21,861 nt of DNA from the NCBI GenBank assembly GCA_050292445.1, contig JBNKLQ010000083.1, positions 1 to 21,861 on the forward strand, written 5' to 3'. The number at the start of each line of letters is the position of its first letter. Positions within the stretch are counted from its first letter, which is position 1. The DNA comes from Leptofilum sp050292445 (GTDB lineage: Bacteria; Chloroflexota; Anaerolineae; Promineifilales; Promineifilaceae). A program made the translations under genes and the position numbers. Below the pieces are notes generated by a model. That model made no database searches. It was given only the letters and a program-made list of their open reading frames with translations, and had not been told where the DNA came from. Of this stretch, positions 6,015 to 13,485 are shown in pieces.

Positions 6015-6650
6015 ATGATTCCCAATTATTTAGTCCACGAAGAAAAGTATCAACAAGCGCGAGCAAAAGGGTGGCCCGGCTGGGGTGGCCCAGAGCGAAT
6101 GGCCCGAGAAAATATTTGGCTGGAACGGCTGTTTTCTTATCCGGCTGTGCCCAGACAGGGCAAAGTGCTTGAGTTAGGCTGTGGCGAAGGGCACTATTCC
6201 CGGCTGCTGGCCCAAAGAGGCTACAGCGTCACCGGGATCGACATTTCGCCAACGGCCGTTGCCTGGGCCAAAGAAAAAACAGCGGCGACAGATTACACAA
6301 TCACCTTCCTCGTAGCTGATCTGACCCAACCCGATTTATTGCCGGGAGACTCGTTTGATTTAATTGTGGATGGCAACTGCCTGCACTGCATTATTGGCCC
6401 GGATCGCACCACTTTTCTAGGCAATGTCTACAGCCTGCTCAAACCGGGCGGTCTCTTTTTTATTAGCTCGCTTTGCAGCCAGACAACGGCAGCACAAATC
6501 ACAGAATTTGAGGGACGGCCGTACCGCTGCCTCCCTACGCCAACCGGCTTGCAGAATGAGCTGGAAAAAGCAGGCTTTCAGGTACAACAGCTCACCGTGC
6601 ATGAGGGTCAAACACACAATCACTGCACCGCCCATCTGCTGAAGCCGTAA
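6015..6650 (+). CDS. class I SAM-dependent methyltransferase
   Basis: 211 aa. Rossmann-type SAM-binding motifs are clear: motif I VLELGCGEGHYS (51-62), motif II GIDISPTAV with D76, FLVADL, and the motif around FDLIVDGNCLHCI, followed by LLKPGGLFFIS. This is the Methyltransf_11/25 type, which methylates small molecules. The substrate cannot be assigned. An ATG in another frame (6008) is closer to the AAGGA at 5999-6003, but only the ATG at 6015 opens the conserved frame. Confidence 0.88.
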   Translation: MIPNYLVHEEKYQQARAKGWPGWGGPERMARENIWLERLFSYPAVPRQGKVLELGCGEGHYSRLLAQRGYSVTGIDISPTAVAWAKEKTAATDYTITFLVADLTQPDLLPGDSFDLIVDGNCLHCIIGPDRTTFLGNVYSLLKPGGLFFISSLCSQTTAAQITEFEGRPYRCLPTPTGLQNELEKAGFQVQQLTVHEGQTHNHCTAHLLKP

Positions 6651-6685
6651 AACTAGCTCAAGTTAACATAACCAAAGAGGTTCTC

Positions 6686-7081
6686 ATGACCGGTGAAACG
6701 GATTTAAGCAAGATGCTCGCCTCGTTAGCGCCAAAGTTGCGGGATGAGGAGTATATTTTTTGCACATTTCCCCAGGCCACTTACGGCGATCATTCCGAAC
6801 TGGAGCCAATTGCTTCATTCATGGAGGCGGAAGGCCTCACCGTGGTCATCCCCCGGCACCGCGCCGAGGCGCACGGCATTCCGTATGAAGCAGTGTTTAA
6901 GTGCATCACCCTGTCGGTGCATTCCAGTTTAGAGGCGGTGGGGTTAACGGCCGTTATCGCCACCAAACTCGCCGAAAAAGGGATCAGCGCCAACGTCATC
7001 GCCGCCTTTTACCACGACCACGTTTTTGTCCAGGCCAACCGCGCCGAAGCAACCATTTCTGCGTTAATAGACTTGACATAA
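6686..7081 (+). CDS. tandem ACT-domain protein (DUF2241/COG3602 type)
   Basis: 131 aa with two short alpha-beta halves. The first (about 1-65) contains DEEYIFCTFPQATYGD and EAEGLTVVIPRHRAEAHGI. The second (about 66-131) contains FKCITLSVHSSLEAVGLTAVIATKLAEKGISANVIAAFYHDHVFV. This is the usual arrangement of small stand-alone ACT proteins thought to bind amino acids or similar effectors. AAAGAGG precedes the ATG. It follows the methyltransferase by 35 bp and may share its transcript. The ligand is unknown. Confidence 0.85.
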   Translation: MTGETDLSKMLASLAPKLRDEEYIFCTFPQATYGDHSELEPIASFMEAEGLTVVIPRHRAEAHGIPYEAVFKCITLSVHSSLEAVGLTAVIATKLAEKGISANVIAAFYHDHVFVQANRAEATISALIDLT

Positions 7082-7200
7082 TTTCATCAACGCTTCACTC
7101 TTCAAAACCTTTGTGAACATTTGCACAGCTTAATATCTGTGAGAAAATACGGCAGTCAATTGGGGAAAATTGCCCACAAAAATTCACGGGAGCGACACAA

Positions 7201-8472
7201 ATGCAAAAGCACAGTTTGATCCTCAAAATTATTTTTGTTTCATTACTACTTACACTGATTCATGATTCCACAGCATTTGCTAATCCAGGAGATATTGATA
7301 CTAGTTTTGGCACGAATGGCATTGTCATAAGTGATATTGGTGGATTTGATACCGCAATTGATGTGGTCACACAAGACGATAGCAAAATCATCGTTTCTGG
7401 CACAACATTTGGGTCTTCAACCAATTTCGCTTTGGTTCGATATGATAGCGACGGTACGACGGATAGCACCTTTGGAACCAATGGCCTTGTTGTCACAAAT
7501 TTGAGTACCTCCGACGTAGGCAGGGAACTTGTAGTTCAATCTGATGGCAAGATTATTGTAGGAGGCAGCAGCGAGATCAATGGCAATAAAGATTTTGCGG
7601 TTATTCGCTACAATCCTGACGGAACCTTAGACACTAACTTTGACAGCGACGGCATCGTCATAACCCCAGTTAGCGGCAATGCTGATGAGGTTTGGGGAAT
7701 AGCCCTTCAAGCAGATGGCAAAATTATTGCTGTTGGCGACAGCGATAGTCAGATTGCGGTAGCTCGATACAACAGCAATGGCTCATTGGATACATCCTTT
7801 GGCACAAACGGAATTGCAACGCCCGCTGGTGGGAGCGGTCAGGCTGTGAAAATTCAATCGGACGGCAAAATTGTTGTTGCCGGGCGCAGTGGAGGGCAGT
7901 TTGCCGTTATTCGTTTAGATTCAAGTGGGACACTGGATAACAGCTTTGATTCAGATGGTATTGCAACTACTTTCATGGGAAGCGGAACTTTTGTTTCTGG
8001 TTGGGACTTAGACATTCAAGCAGACGGCAAAATTGTTACATCTGGCGCGAGTTTCAATGGCAGCAACTATGATATCTCCGTCATCCGCTACAACAGCAAT
8101 GGATCTTTAGACAATTCGTTTGATTCAGATGGGATTTTTACATTTGATTCTGGTAACGGCAACGATGAAGGATCGGCTATTATTATTCAACCTAATAGCA
8201 AAATTGTGGTTGGCGGCTACAGTAACACAGGAAGTGGCGAAGCTTTTACGGTCATTCGCTTAAATTCAGACGGTACCTATGATACAAGCTTTAGCGGTGA
8301 TGGAATTGTTGTTACTGAAGAGGGGCAAAGAGGGCTTGGCTTAACAACTCAAGACGACAACAAAATTTTGATGACCGGTTACAGCTCTGGAGATTATGTA
8401 ACTGCCCGATATGAGGGTGACCCGGTACCAAATCTCGATAAATTTGTCTATCTACCAACTATAATAAAGTAA
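7201..8472 (+). CDS. secreted delta-60 repeat protein
   Basis: 423 aa. Residues 1-28 are a signal peptide (LILKIIFVSLLLTLIHDSTAFA, cut probably after AFA). The rest is a repeat array of the delta-60 type. Seven repeat cores follow the pattern G(T/S)LD(T/N)SF(G/D)-(T/S)(N/D)G(I/L), beginning NPGDIDTSFGTNGIV and ending GTYDTSFSGDGIV, with QxDGKI(I/V)V(G/A)G strands between them. This should fold as a beta-propeller-like surface protein. The C-terminus is FVYLPTIIK, a short hydrophobic tail that looks like the YLP-type ends I associate with exported Chloroflexota proteins. The gene is clearly more AT-rich than its neighbours and has no ACGGCCGT copy. GGGAG lies about 10 bp before the ATG. It is convergent with the SGNH gene. 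Confidence 0.88.
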   Translation: MQKHSLILKIIFVSLLLTLIHDSTAFANPGDIDTSFGTNGIVISDIGGFDTAIDVVTQDDSKIIVSGTTFGSSTNFALVRYDSDGTTDSTFGTNGLVVTNLSTSDVGRELVVQSDGKIIVGGSSEINGNKDFAVIRYNPDGTLDTNFDSDGIVITPVSGNADEVWGIALQADGKIIAVGDSDSQIAVARYNSNGSLDTSFGTNGIATPAGGSGQAVKIQSDGKIVVAGRSGGQFAVIRLDSSGTLDNSFDSDGIATTFMGSGTFVSGWDLDIQADGKIVTSGASFNGSNYDISVIRYNSNGSLDNSFDSDGIFTFDSGNGNDEGSAIIIQPNSKIVVGGYSNTGSGEAFTVIRLNSDGTYDTSFSGDGIVVTEEGQRGLGLTTQDDNKILMTGYSSGDYVTARYEGDPVPNLDKFVYLPTIIK

Positions 8473-8507
8473 TGGTCAAGAGCGCGGACTGCAATAGGGC
8501 GTCTCCC

Positions 8508-10055
8508 TCACTCTCCCTCTAAAAACCACACCCTCGCCGTCTCATCCGTCTTGAAAAAATCGAGCAGCATCGCCGCCACCTTGTCGCGGGCGGGGTCGCC
8601 AGGGTGGGTGCCGTCGTCGGCAAAGTCGCTGCACGGCCAGGTGAGGCCATCGCTGCGCGGCGTCAGGCCGTCGGCCCAGAGGTATGGCCCCCAGGCCAGC
8701 CACGGCGCGGTCACTTCCCCTTGCGCCGGGTCGTAGTTTAGCTGCGGCTCGCCGTTGATTTGCGCCTCAATAAGCCATTTTACGGCAAAGCCGGAATGGT
8801 AAGCAATCGGTTCCGGGTTGAGCGGCCCGGTGGCATAGCCGCCGTAGATGCGGCTGGCGAGATAAACAATTTTCACATTGGGGTAGCGCGCCTGTATCGT
8901 CTGGACGATGGTTTGCAGCTGCGCCTGCAAAATTTGCGGCTCCTGGGGGAACGGTTCGTTTTTCACCCCGCCCCGCGCTTCCTTGAGCCAGACCACCTGC
9001 ACCTGATCCGGCGTCAGGCCGTTGTCCGTCAGCCGTTGGTCCAGCACCTGCCAGTATTCGGCGTCGGGATTTTCTGCCAACTTGTTGGAGGTCCAGCCGC
9101 CCTGCGCTCCGTTCAGAAGAACCACTGAGTCATTTTTGGCCGGATCGTCGTTGGCCAGCCGCAAAAAGGCGTTGAACTCCAGCGCTGCATTGGACATGCC
9201 AACGGAAATGAACCCAATTTTGCCATCGCCAGACGGCGACCCATCGGCGGCAAGCGGCTGGATGGCTTGTGCCTGGGCCAGCCCGGCGGCGAGATGGTCG
9301 GCGGGGGGCGCATTTTGGCCATCGGGGTAAAGTCCGCCAGATGCGCCCATGTGCAGTTCTGTGCCCAAATCGGTGAGCGGCACAAAGCCGACGCTGGTTT
9401 GCGAGCAGCCCACCAGCGGAATGGGGGTGACGACGTTGGGATTGGCACCAGCTTGTCCCGAGCCCGTCGAGGGAGCCGTATTCCCCCCACTATTGCCAAA
9501 CGACACCGCTTGCAACCCAACCAGGCAATTCGCCAAACCCTCTAAATCTTCGGCCAGAGCAGCTTCTTCACAGGTGAGAACGGCCGTTGCCAACGGCCTC
9601 AGCAAATTCTCACCCGCCGCAGGCAGGCTCAAGCTCTCCAGCGCCAGCCGATTGGCCTGAATGAACGCCGCCTGCACAGCCACATCCCCGGCCCATTCTG
9701 GATCATCCGGGCGGGGGAAGGTCAACAACTGCTGCTGCGTCTCCACCAGACCAATGACCTCGGTTTGCACCTGCTGAAGCTGGGCGATGAACTCGACCCG
9801 CCCGCGCGGTGGCTCCAGCGTGACCGCTGGTAGCGGTACAGGTGTGATTGTGGATGCTGCAGTTGGGGAATTGGTGGCGCTTGGAACGGCCGTTGGCACA
9901 TCAGTCGGTGCAAGTGTAGTGGTTGCTGTGGGAGAGGGATTGGCTTGGGAAACGGCCGTAGGCGTCACCATCACATCCGGCTGGCAAGCAACCAGCAACA
10001 AGCCACCAGCCACCAAAATAACTATTTGCAGTATAAGTCGAGGAAGTTTGGTCAC
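8508..10055 (-). CDS. SGNH-hydrolase-like lipoprotein
   Basis: 515 aa from the GTG at 10055. The frame is open to a TTG at 10106, but that extra part is repeat-derived. VTKLPRLILQIVILVAGG is followed by LLLVAC, a lipobox with C24. Next come a Thr/Pro-rich linker (about 25-75), a helical region of unknown type (about 80-190), and a hydrolase-like domain. The domain has FISVGMSNAALEF (about residue 285, in place of the GDS block), LNGAQGGW, and the closing DDGTHPGDPARDKVA (about 480), matching the SGNH D-x-x-H block. It would act on an ester or glycan outside the cell; the substrate is unknown. A dispersed repeat encodes STGSGQAG in mid-protein (9453-9473). It lies 114 bp (from this GTG) downstream of the VanW-family gene on the same strand. 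Confidence 0.72.
   Translation of the reverse strand: MTKLPRLILQIVILVAGGLLLVACQPDVMVTPTAVSQANPSPTATTTLAPTDVPTAVPSATNSPTAASTITPVPLPAVTLEPPRGRVEFIAQLQQVQTEVIGLVETQQQLLTFPRPDDPEWAGDVAVQAAFIQANRLALESLSLPAAGENLLRPLATAVLTCEEAALAEDLEGLANCLVGLQAVSFGNSGGNTAPSTGSGQAGANPNVVTPIPLVGCSQTSVGFVPLTDLGTELHMGASGGLYPDGQNAPPADHLAAGLAQAQAIQPLAADGSPSGDGKIGFISVGMSNAALEFNAFLRLANDDPAKNDSVVLLNGAQGGWTSNKLAENPDAEYWQVLDQRLTDNGLTPDQVQVVWLKEARGGVKNEPFPQEPQILQAQLQTIVQTIQARYPNVKIVYLASRIYGGYATGPLNPEPIAYHSGFAVKWLIEAQINGEPQLNYDPAQGEVTAPWLAWGPYLWADGLTPRSDGLTWPCSDFADDGTHPGDPARDKVAAMLLDFFKTDETARVWFLEGE
9453..9473. repeat. dispersed GAGCCCGTCGAGGG-type repeat inside the SGNH-like gene
   Basis: TTGTCCCGAGCCCGTCGAGG begins here. It is a variant of the very common bacterial small repeat CTGTCCTGAGCCTGTCGAAG. 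It is in frame and adds the residues STGSGQAG to the protein. A related copy is at 10108-10130. Confidence 0.6.
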
Positions 10056-10063
10056 AGAGAAAA

Positions 10064-10130
10064 TAATCAAAGATTTCGCAGATTTCGCAGATAATAATCT
10101 ATTCAATCCTTCGGCTTCGCTCAGGACAGG
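10064..10130. repeat. two small repeats between the VanW and SGNH-like genes
   Basis: ATCAAAGATTTCGCAGATTT, followed by CGCAGAT, occupies 10064-10091 and belongs to the CGCAGA family. CCTTCGGCTTCGCTCAGGAC, followed by AGG, occupies 10108-10130 and belongs to the CTTCGACAGGCTCAGGACAGG family. They supply the dubious N-terminal extension MNRLLSAKSAKSLIIFS of the SGNH-like frame, which is why the later GTG was preferred. Confidence 0.55.
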
Positions 10131-10169
10131 TTCTGCGAGATCTGCTGAAAAGATTCTTTTTAAAAACGC

Positions 10170-12068
10170 TTAATGATCGTCTTCCGGCACCAGATCATAA
10201 CTGTACGGTTCCACGTCCGGGCCATAGTGGAACACATTGGGCACCGGGATGTAGTTACTCACAAAAGTTCGGTCTTCAATAATAACCCCATCGGCATTGT
10301 ACACAATCCGTCGGATGGAAACATCCGCCCCTTCCGTAGCCCAGTCAATCTTTTCCACCGTACCCGGTTCCACCGTTTCCACATATTCCCAGCGATCCTG
10401 CTCTGGCCCCGGGACCTCGGTAACGTTGGCAAAAACCGGGTCTTCCTTCACCACGGTACGCCCCAGGCTGGTGCTGTAGAACTTAAAGGTCAATGCTTGA
10501 TTTTCCTCACTGAAATAATTTTCGATGAGCAAATGATACGGTGTATTGTTGATGAACTTCATATCAACGTTAATCGTGCCATCATTAAAAACCGTGGCGT
10601 CCATGCCGTGCCCTGCCCCATCGCGATAGTAGCCCAGCATGTAACCATGCGGCAGGCGTTCCTCGATAGGAAATCCGGCAAAAAAGGCGGTCTGGTACAG
10701 CGTGGTGCTTACCTGGCACACGCCGCCGCCCACGCCGGGAATGGTCTGGCCGCCGACGATGATCAACCCTTCGGTGTAGCCATCCGCCTCGGTGATACTG
10801 CCCAAATATTTATTGAAGGAAAATTCCTCGTAGGGGGCAACCACAATGCCGTAAAAGTTGGCGGCAGCGGTGGCAATGTTGTGCTTGCGGGCATCAGACG
10901 AGCCAGAAAACCAGGTCGTCGTCTCGGTAATAAGCTCAGTGATGCCCAAGTCGGCAGCGGTAGCGTTGGCGTTGGCCAATGGCACAATATCCTTTACCAC
11001 AAAGGGCACAGAGCGATTGGGGGTGTTTACCTGCGCCTTAAACTGTTCGATGGTGGCGTCGATGTCCAGTTCACGGCCGTTTACATGCGGTGCAACCAAA
11101 ACCAGTTCCTTCGTGCCATCATCAAAGTAAAAACGAGCATTCACCGGCTCACGGTAGAGCTGTGTTTCAAATTGACGCAGCCAATGACGCACGGCGTTTT
11201 CATCTACAAAAACAGTGTGGGTGCTGTTGCTATCAGTCGTTTGGTTTACCTCAACGCGCAGCCAGGCAGCCAGGTCGCTGTTGCTCAAGGTGATGGGGGT
11301 CAAATCGAGATCGTCGAGCGGCTGCTGCAAATAAAACGTGACCGGACTGCCCAACATTTGCTGAATTTCGGCAGCAGCATCCCCGGCATCGTAAACGGCG
11401 GGGGCAATTTCATGCACCAGCAGTTCCACTTCCGCCGGACGGAAGCTGGCGAGCGGGCTAATGACCCGATTGCGCACGTCGGCCACATCGACAAAACGAC
11501 CGGGCTGGCCCACGGCGTAGCTGGTGTCGCTGCCGCTCAAATTAAAGGCGGCGCTGACTGGGGGTTTGTTAATTTCGGCGGCTAGTTGGGCCAGACTGTT
11601 GTCCAATTGGCTTTCGTCTAAAACCAAAACCGGGGAGAGGGAACGGCCGTAATACCAACTGTCAAACATCTCCCGCCCCTGCTTAAACGGCCCGCCCGTG
11701 CGGCCCAAATCGTAAGCGGCTTGCACTGTTTGGCTCACATCAAAAGTGAGTCCCAGTTCGTTGGGCGTTTTGGCAAACTGCTGCTGCGTTTCGGGATCGA
11801 CAAAGATGATTTGTTCGCTGGTGGCGTAGGTGAAGTTTTGGCTGAGGGTGGCTTCTGCCTCGGCCAGTTCCAGGCCACTGAGGTCGATGCCCAGAACGCT
11901 AATGCCGGTGAAGATACGGCCGTTGTGCCGACTCTGGTAGCTCACCAACAGAATGGCCAGGGCCACAAACAGCAGCAAAAAGCTCGCCAAAATGGGGGCT
12001 AAAAAGTAGGCGAGATTCCGGCGGGAACGGCCGTTATTCGTCATCGGTTGTGGGGCTGTTGCTTGCAT
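10170..12068 (-). CDS. VanW family protein with peptidoglycan-binding-like repeats
   Basis: 632 aa. One transmembrane helix (about residues 20-43) follows a short basic N-terminus. Two extracellular regions of the type found before VanW domains follow (GISVLGIDLSGLELAEAEATL and a second at about 190-370). The VanW domain runs from about 384: TTTWFSGSSDARKHNIATAA, then VAPYEEFSFNKYLG, and the signature GGGVCQVSTTLYQTA near 445-459. A beta-rich tail of the G5-like kind ends the protein. VanW proteins are cell-wall associated but their reaction is not established. An alternative ATG is eight codons later (12044). Neighbours on the same strand are a PLD-like surface protein and an SGNH-like lipoprotein, which suggests an envelope gene set. 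It holds four ACGGCCGT copies, all encoding a Gly-Arg pair. Confidence 0.9.
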   Translation of the reverse strand: MQATAPQPMTNNGRSRRNLAYFLAPILASFLLLFVALAILLVSYQSRHNGRIFTGISVLGIDLSGLELAEAEATLSQNFTYATSEQIIFVDPETQQQFAKTPNELGLTFDVSQTVQAAYDLGRTGGPFKQGREMFDSWYYGRSLSPVLVLDESQLDNSLAQLAAEINKPPVSAAFNLSGSDTSYAVGQPGRFVDVADVRNRVISPLASFRPAEVELLVHEIAPAVYDAGDAAAEIQQMLGSPVTFYLQQPLDDLDLTPITLSNSDLAAWLRVEVNQTTDSNSTHTVFVDENAVRHWLRQFETQLYREPVNARFYFDDGTKELVLVAPHVNGRELDIDATIEQFKAQVNTPNRSVPFVVKDIVPLANANATAADLGITELITETTTWFSGSSDARKHNIATAAANFYGIVVAPYEEFSFNKYLGSITEADGYTEGLIIVGGQTIPGVGGGVCQVSTTLYQTAFFAGFPIEERLPHGYMLGYYRDGAGHGMDATVFNDGTINVDMKFINNTPYHLLIENYFSEENQALTFKFYSTSLGRTVVKEDPVFANVTEVPGPEQDRWEYVETVEPGTVEKIDWATEGADVSIRRIVYNADGVIIEDRTFVSNYIPVPNVFHYGPDVEPYSYDLVPEDDH

Positions 12069-12265
12069 AAATTTTTCTCAGCGAATTGCTCCAACCTGGA
12101 GCCTGTAAATCAGCGACCATTATAGCGGAAACGGCCGTTGTTCCAGCCGTTTCAGGCAGGTAATTACCATGTTCTAATCTGCATAGGGCAGATTGAGCAT
12201 CCTCGTTCCGTTGAGTGTAACACGGCCGTTTCCCCAAACTGTGATCTTGCTCACAAAGTCCCGTT
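12069..12265. other. spacer upstream of the VanW gene
   Basis: No gene is seen. It contains two ACGGCCGT copies (12131-12138, 12222-12229), two of only three outside genes. One of these forms a hairpin, GAAACGGC (12128-12135) with GCCGTTTC (12146-12153). A second hairpin, AATCTGC/GCAGATT, is at 12176-12194. The VanW promoter should lie here on the minus strand, but no convincing -35/-10 pair was found. Confidence 0.5.
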
Positions 12266-12287
12266 GGTCAATTTTTAAAAATTGACC
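12266..12287. repeat. perfect 22-bp AT-rich palindrome at the end of the PLD-like gene
   Basis: GGTCAATTTTT (12266-12276) is followed at once by its exact reverse complement AAAAATTGACC (12277-12287). The last base overlaps the stop codon of the minus-strand PLD-like gene. As RNA on the minus strand it would be a hairpin with U-rich arms and no loop, a weak terminator. As DNA it is a good operator shape. Confidence 0.7.
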
Positions 12288-13390
12288 TACTCGCCAACCT
12301 GGGCTTCGGCCCAAACGGTTTCAAACTCTTCAATGAAGTAGCTGGCAAACGTGGGGTCATGCACGATGAGGACGTTTTCGTCGTTGCGGCGGTTGGCGTT
12401 GTCGCTGAAATTGAACGAGCCAAAAATCACCGTACTCTGATCAATAACGAACACCTTGTGGTGCATCACCTGCGGATTGCCATCCGTCAGCACGGCCACG
12501 TTGGCCAGCCGCGCCTGGGACAGCGTTGGGTAATAGCTGAATGGCGTCTCGGAGCCAACGTGCTCAAACACGCCGCGCACAATGACGCCCGCATCGGCGC
12601 GTCCCAGCAGCGACTCCCCGATTTGCTCATCGGTGAAGGAGAAGGCCATAAACAAAATTTCATCTTCAGCCCGCGCTACCCGGCGCGAAATAATGAGGCT
12701 GATTTCCTTTTCTGAGCCAAAATAATTTTCTACTTCGATGCCACCAATGGAAAGCGATTCGTTGGGCGTGTTTTGCGGGGAATCGGGGCCAAACAGGCTG
12801 TCATCATACATCTCGTCCATTTCGGCGGTGTAGTTGGCGGCCAGCCGAGGTGAATTGATGCGCACGATGTTGTTATTGTTGCAATAAACGCCGTTAGTGG
12901 TGAAGTTCATGGAGCCAAGCCAGACGATACGGCCGTCTATCACCACAAACTTATCGTGCATCAACCCCGAGCGCTTATCCTCCACCACGCTGATGCCGTT
13001 GCGCCGTAGCCGGTTGATGCTGCTCAATGAAGCGTTGTCTGTGTCCGTCACCACGCGCACTTCCACGCCACGCTCTTCCAGGTCAATCAACGCCTGCACT
13101 ATCGGCTCCGCATCCAGGTCGTAGGCGGCAATGTCCACCCGCACTTCGGCAGAGAGCAGGTCGCTGGCAATGTCCTCATCCAGCCCGCCCACGCGTTCTG
13201 CTTCAGGTGGGCAGTTAGGATTGGTAAAGTAAATTTCGTACCAGTCAGCAGGCGCAGAGGGATCTGTTACCGGTTCAAGTAGCGGCTCTCCTTGGTCTAG
13301 CCCAAACTGCTGTAAAAAATCCTGTCCGAAAATCACGGACAAGACAGCCACAATCAGCACGAGAATCGCGCCGCCAGTTTTTTTATTCAT
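12287..13390 (-). CDS. membrane-anchored phospholipase D-like protein (two HKD motifs)
   Basis: 367 aa. The N-terminus, MNKKTGGAILVLIVAVLSVIFG, is a signal anchor, so the enzyme should face outward. Two HxKxxxxD motifs are complete: H145-K147-D152 in LMHDKFVVIDG, followed by GSMNFT, and H310-K312-D317 in VMHHKVFVIDQ, followed by GSFNFSDNANRRNDEN. This is the paired active site of the PLD superfamily, which includes phospholipases, cardiolipin-synthase-like enzymes and nucleases. An extracellular nuclease or phospholipase is equally possible. AAGGAT precedes the ATG. It lies downstream of the HerA-like ATPase and the 156-aa protein and upstream of the VanW gene, all on the same strand. Confidence 0.87.
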   Translation of the reverse strand: MNKKTGGAILVLIVAVLSVIFGQDFLQQFGLDQGEPLLEPVTDPSAPADWYEIYFTNPNCPPEAERVGGLDEDIASDLLSAEVRVDIAAYDLDAEPIVQALIDLEERGVEVRVVTDTDNASLSSINRLRRNGISVVEDKRSGLMHDKFVVIDGRIVWLGSMNFTTNGVYCNNNNIVRINSPRLAANYTAEMDEMYDDSLFGPDSPQNTPNESLSIGGIEVENYFGSEKEISLIISRRVARAEDEILFMAFSFTDEQIGESLLGRADAGVIVRGVFEHVGSETPFSYYPTLSQARLANVAVLTDGNPQVMHHKVFVIDQSTVIFGSFNFSDNANRRNDENVLIVHDPTFASYFIEEFETVWAEAQVGE

Positions 13391-13418
13391 GAAACATCCT
13401 TGTACTTGTTTGAGTGTT

Positions 13419-13475
13419 ATTTTCCCGGAAACTTCTCACAATCACCAAACCCGTTTGGAAGGTTTCCGGGAAAAT
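13419..13475. repeat. TTTTCCCGGAAAC hairpin upstream of the PLD-like gene
   Basis: ATTTTCCCGGAAAC (13419-13432) and GTTTCCGGGAAAAT (13462-13475) are perfect inverted repeats with a 29-base loop. It shares its core and layout with the hairpin at 3884-3940. It lies between the 156-aa gene and the PLD-like gene, and the run of A or T on both outer sides would let it act as a terminator in either direction. Confidence 0.7.
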
Positions 13476-13485
13476 GGGTTGATGG

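Noticed and set aside
10056..10106. N-terminal extension of the SGNH-like lipoprotein (TTG start)
   Set aside because: It is encoded by two dispersed repeats, has no usable ribosome site, and would put a polar stretch before a standard lipoprotein signal.
10173..11585. 470-codon + strand open frame
   Set aside because: It is the antisense shadow of the VanW-family gene, which has a full set of conserved motifs on the other strand.
12069..12286. tRNA or small RNA gene in the spacer before the VanW gene
   Set aside because: The short hairpins do not form a cloverleaf and there is no T-loop GTTCRANNC sequence in the right place.
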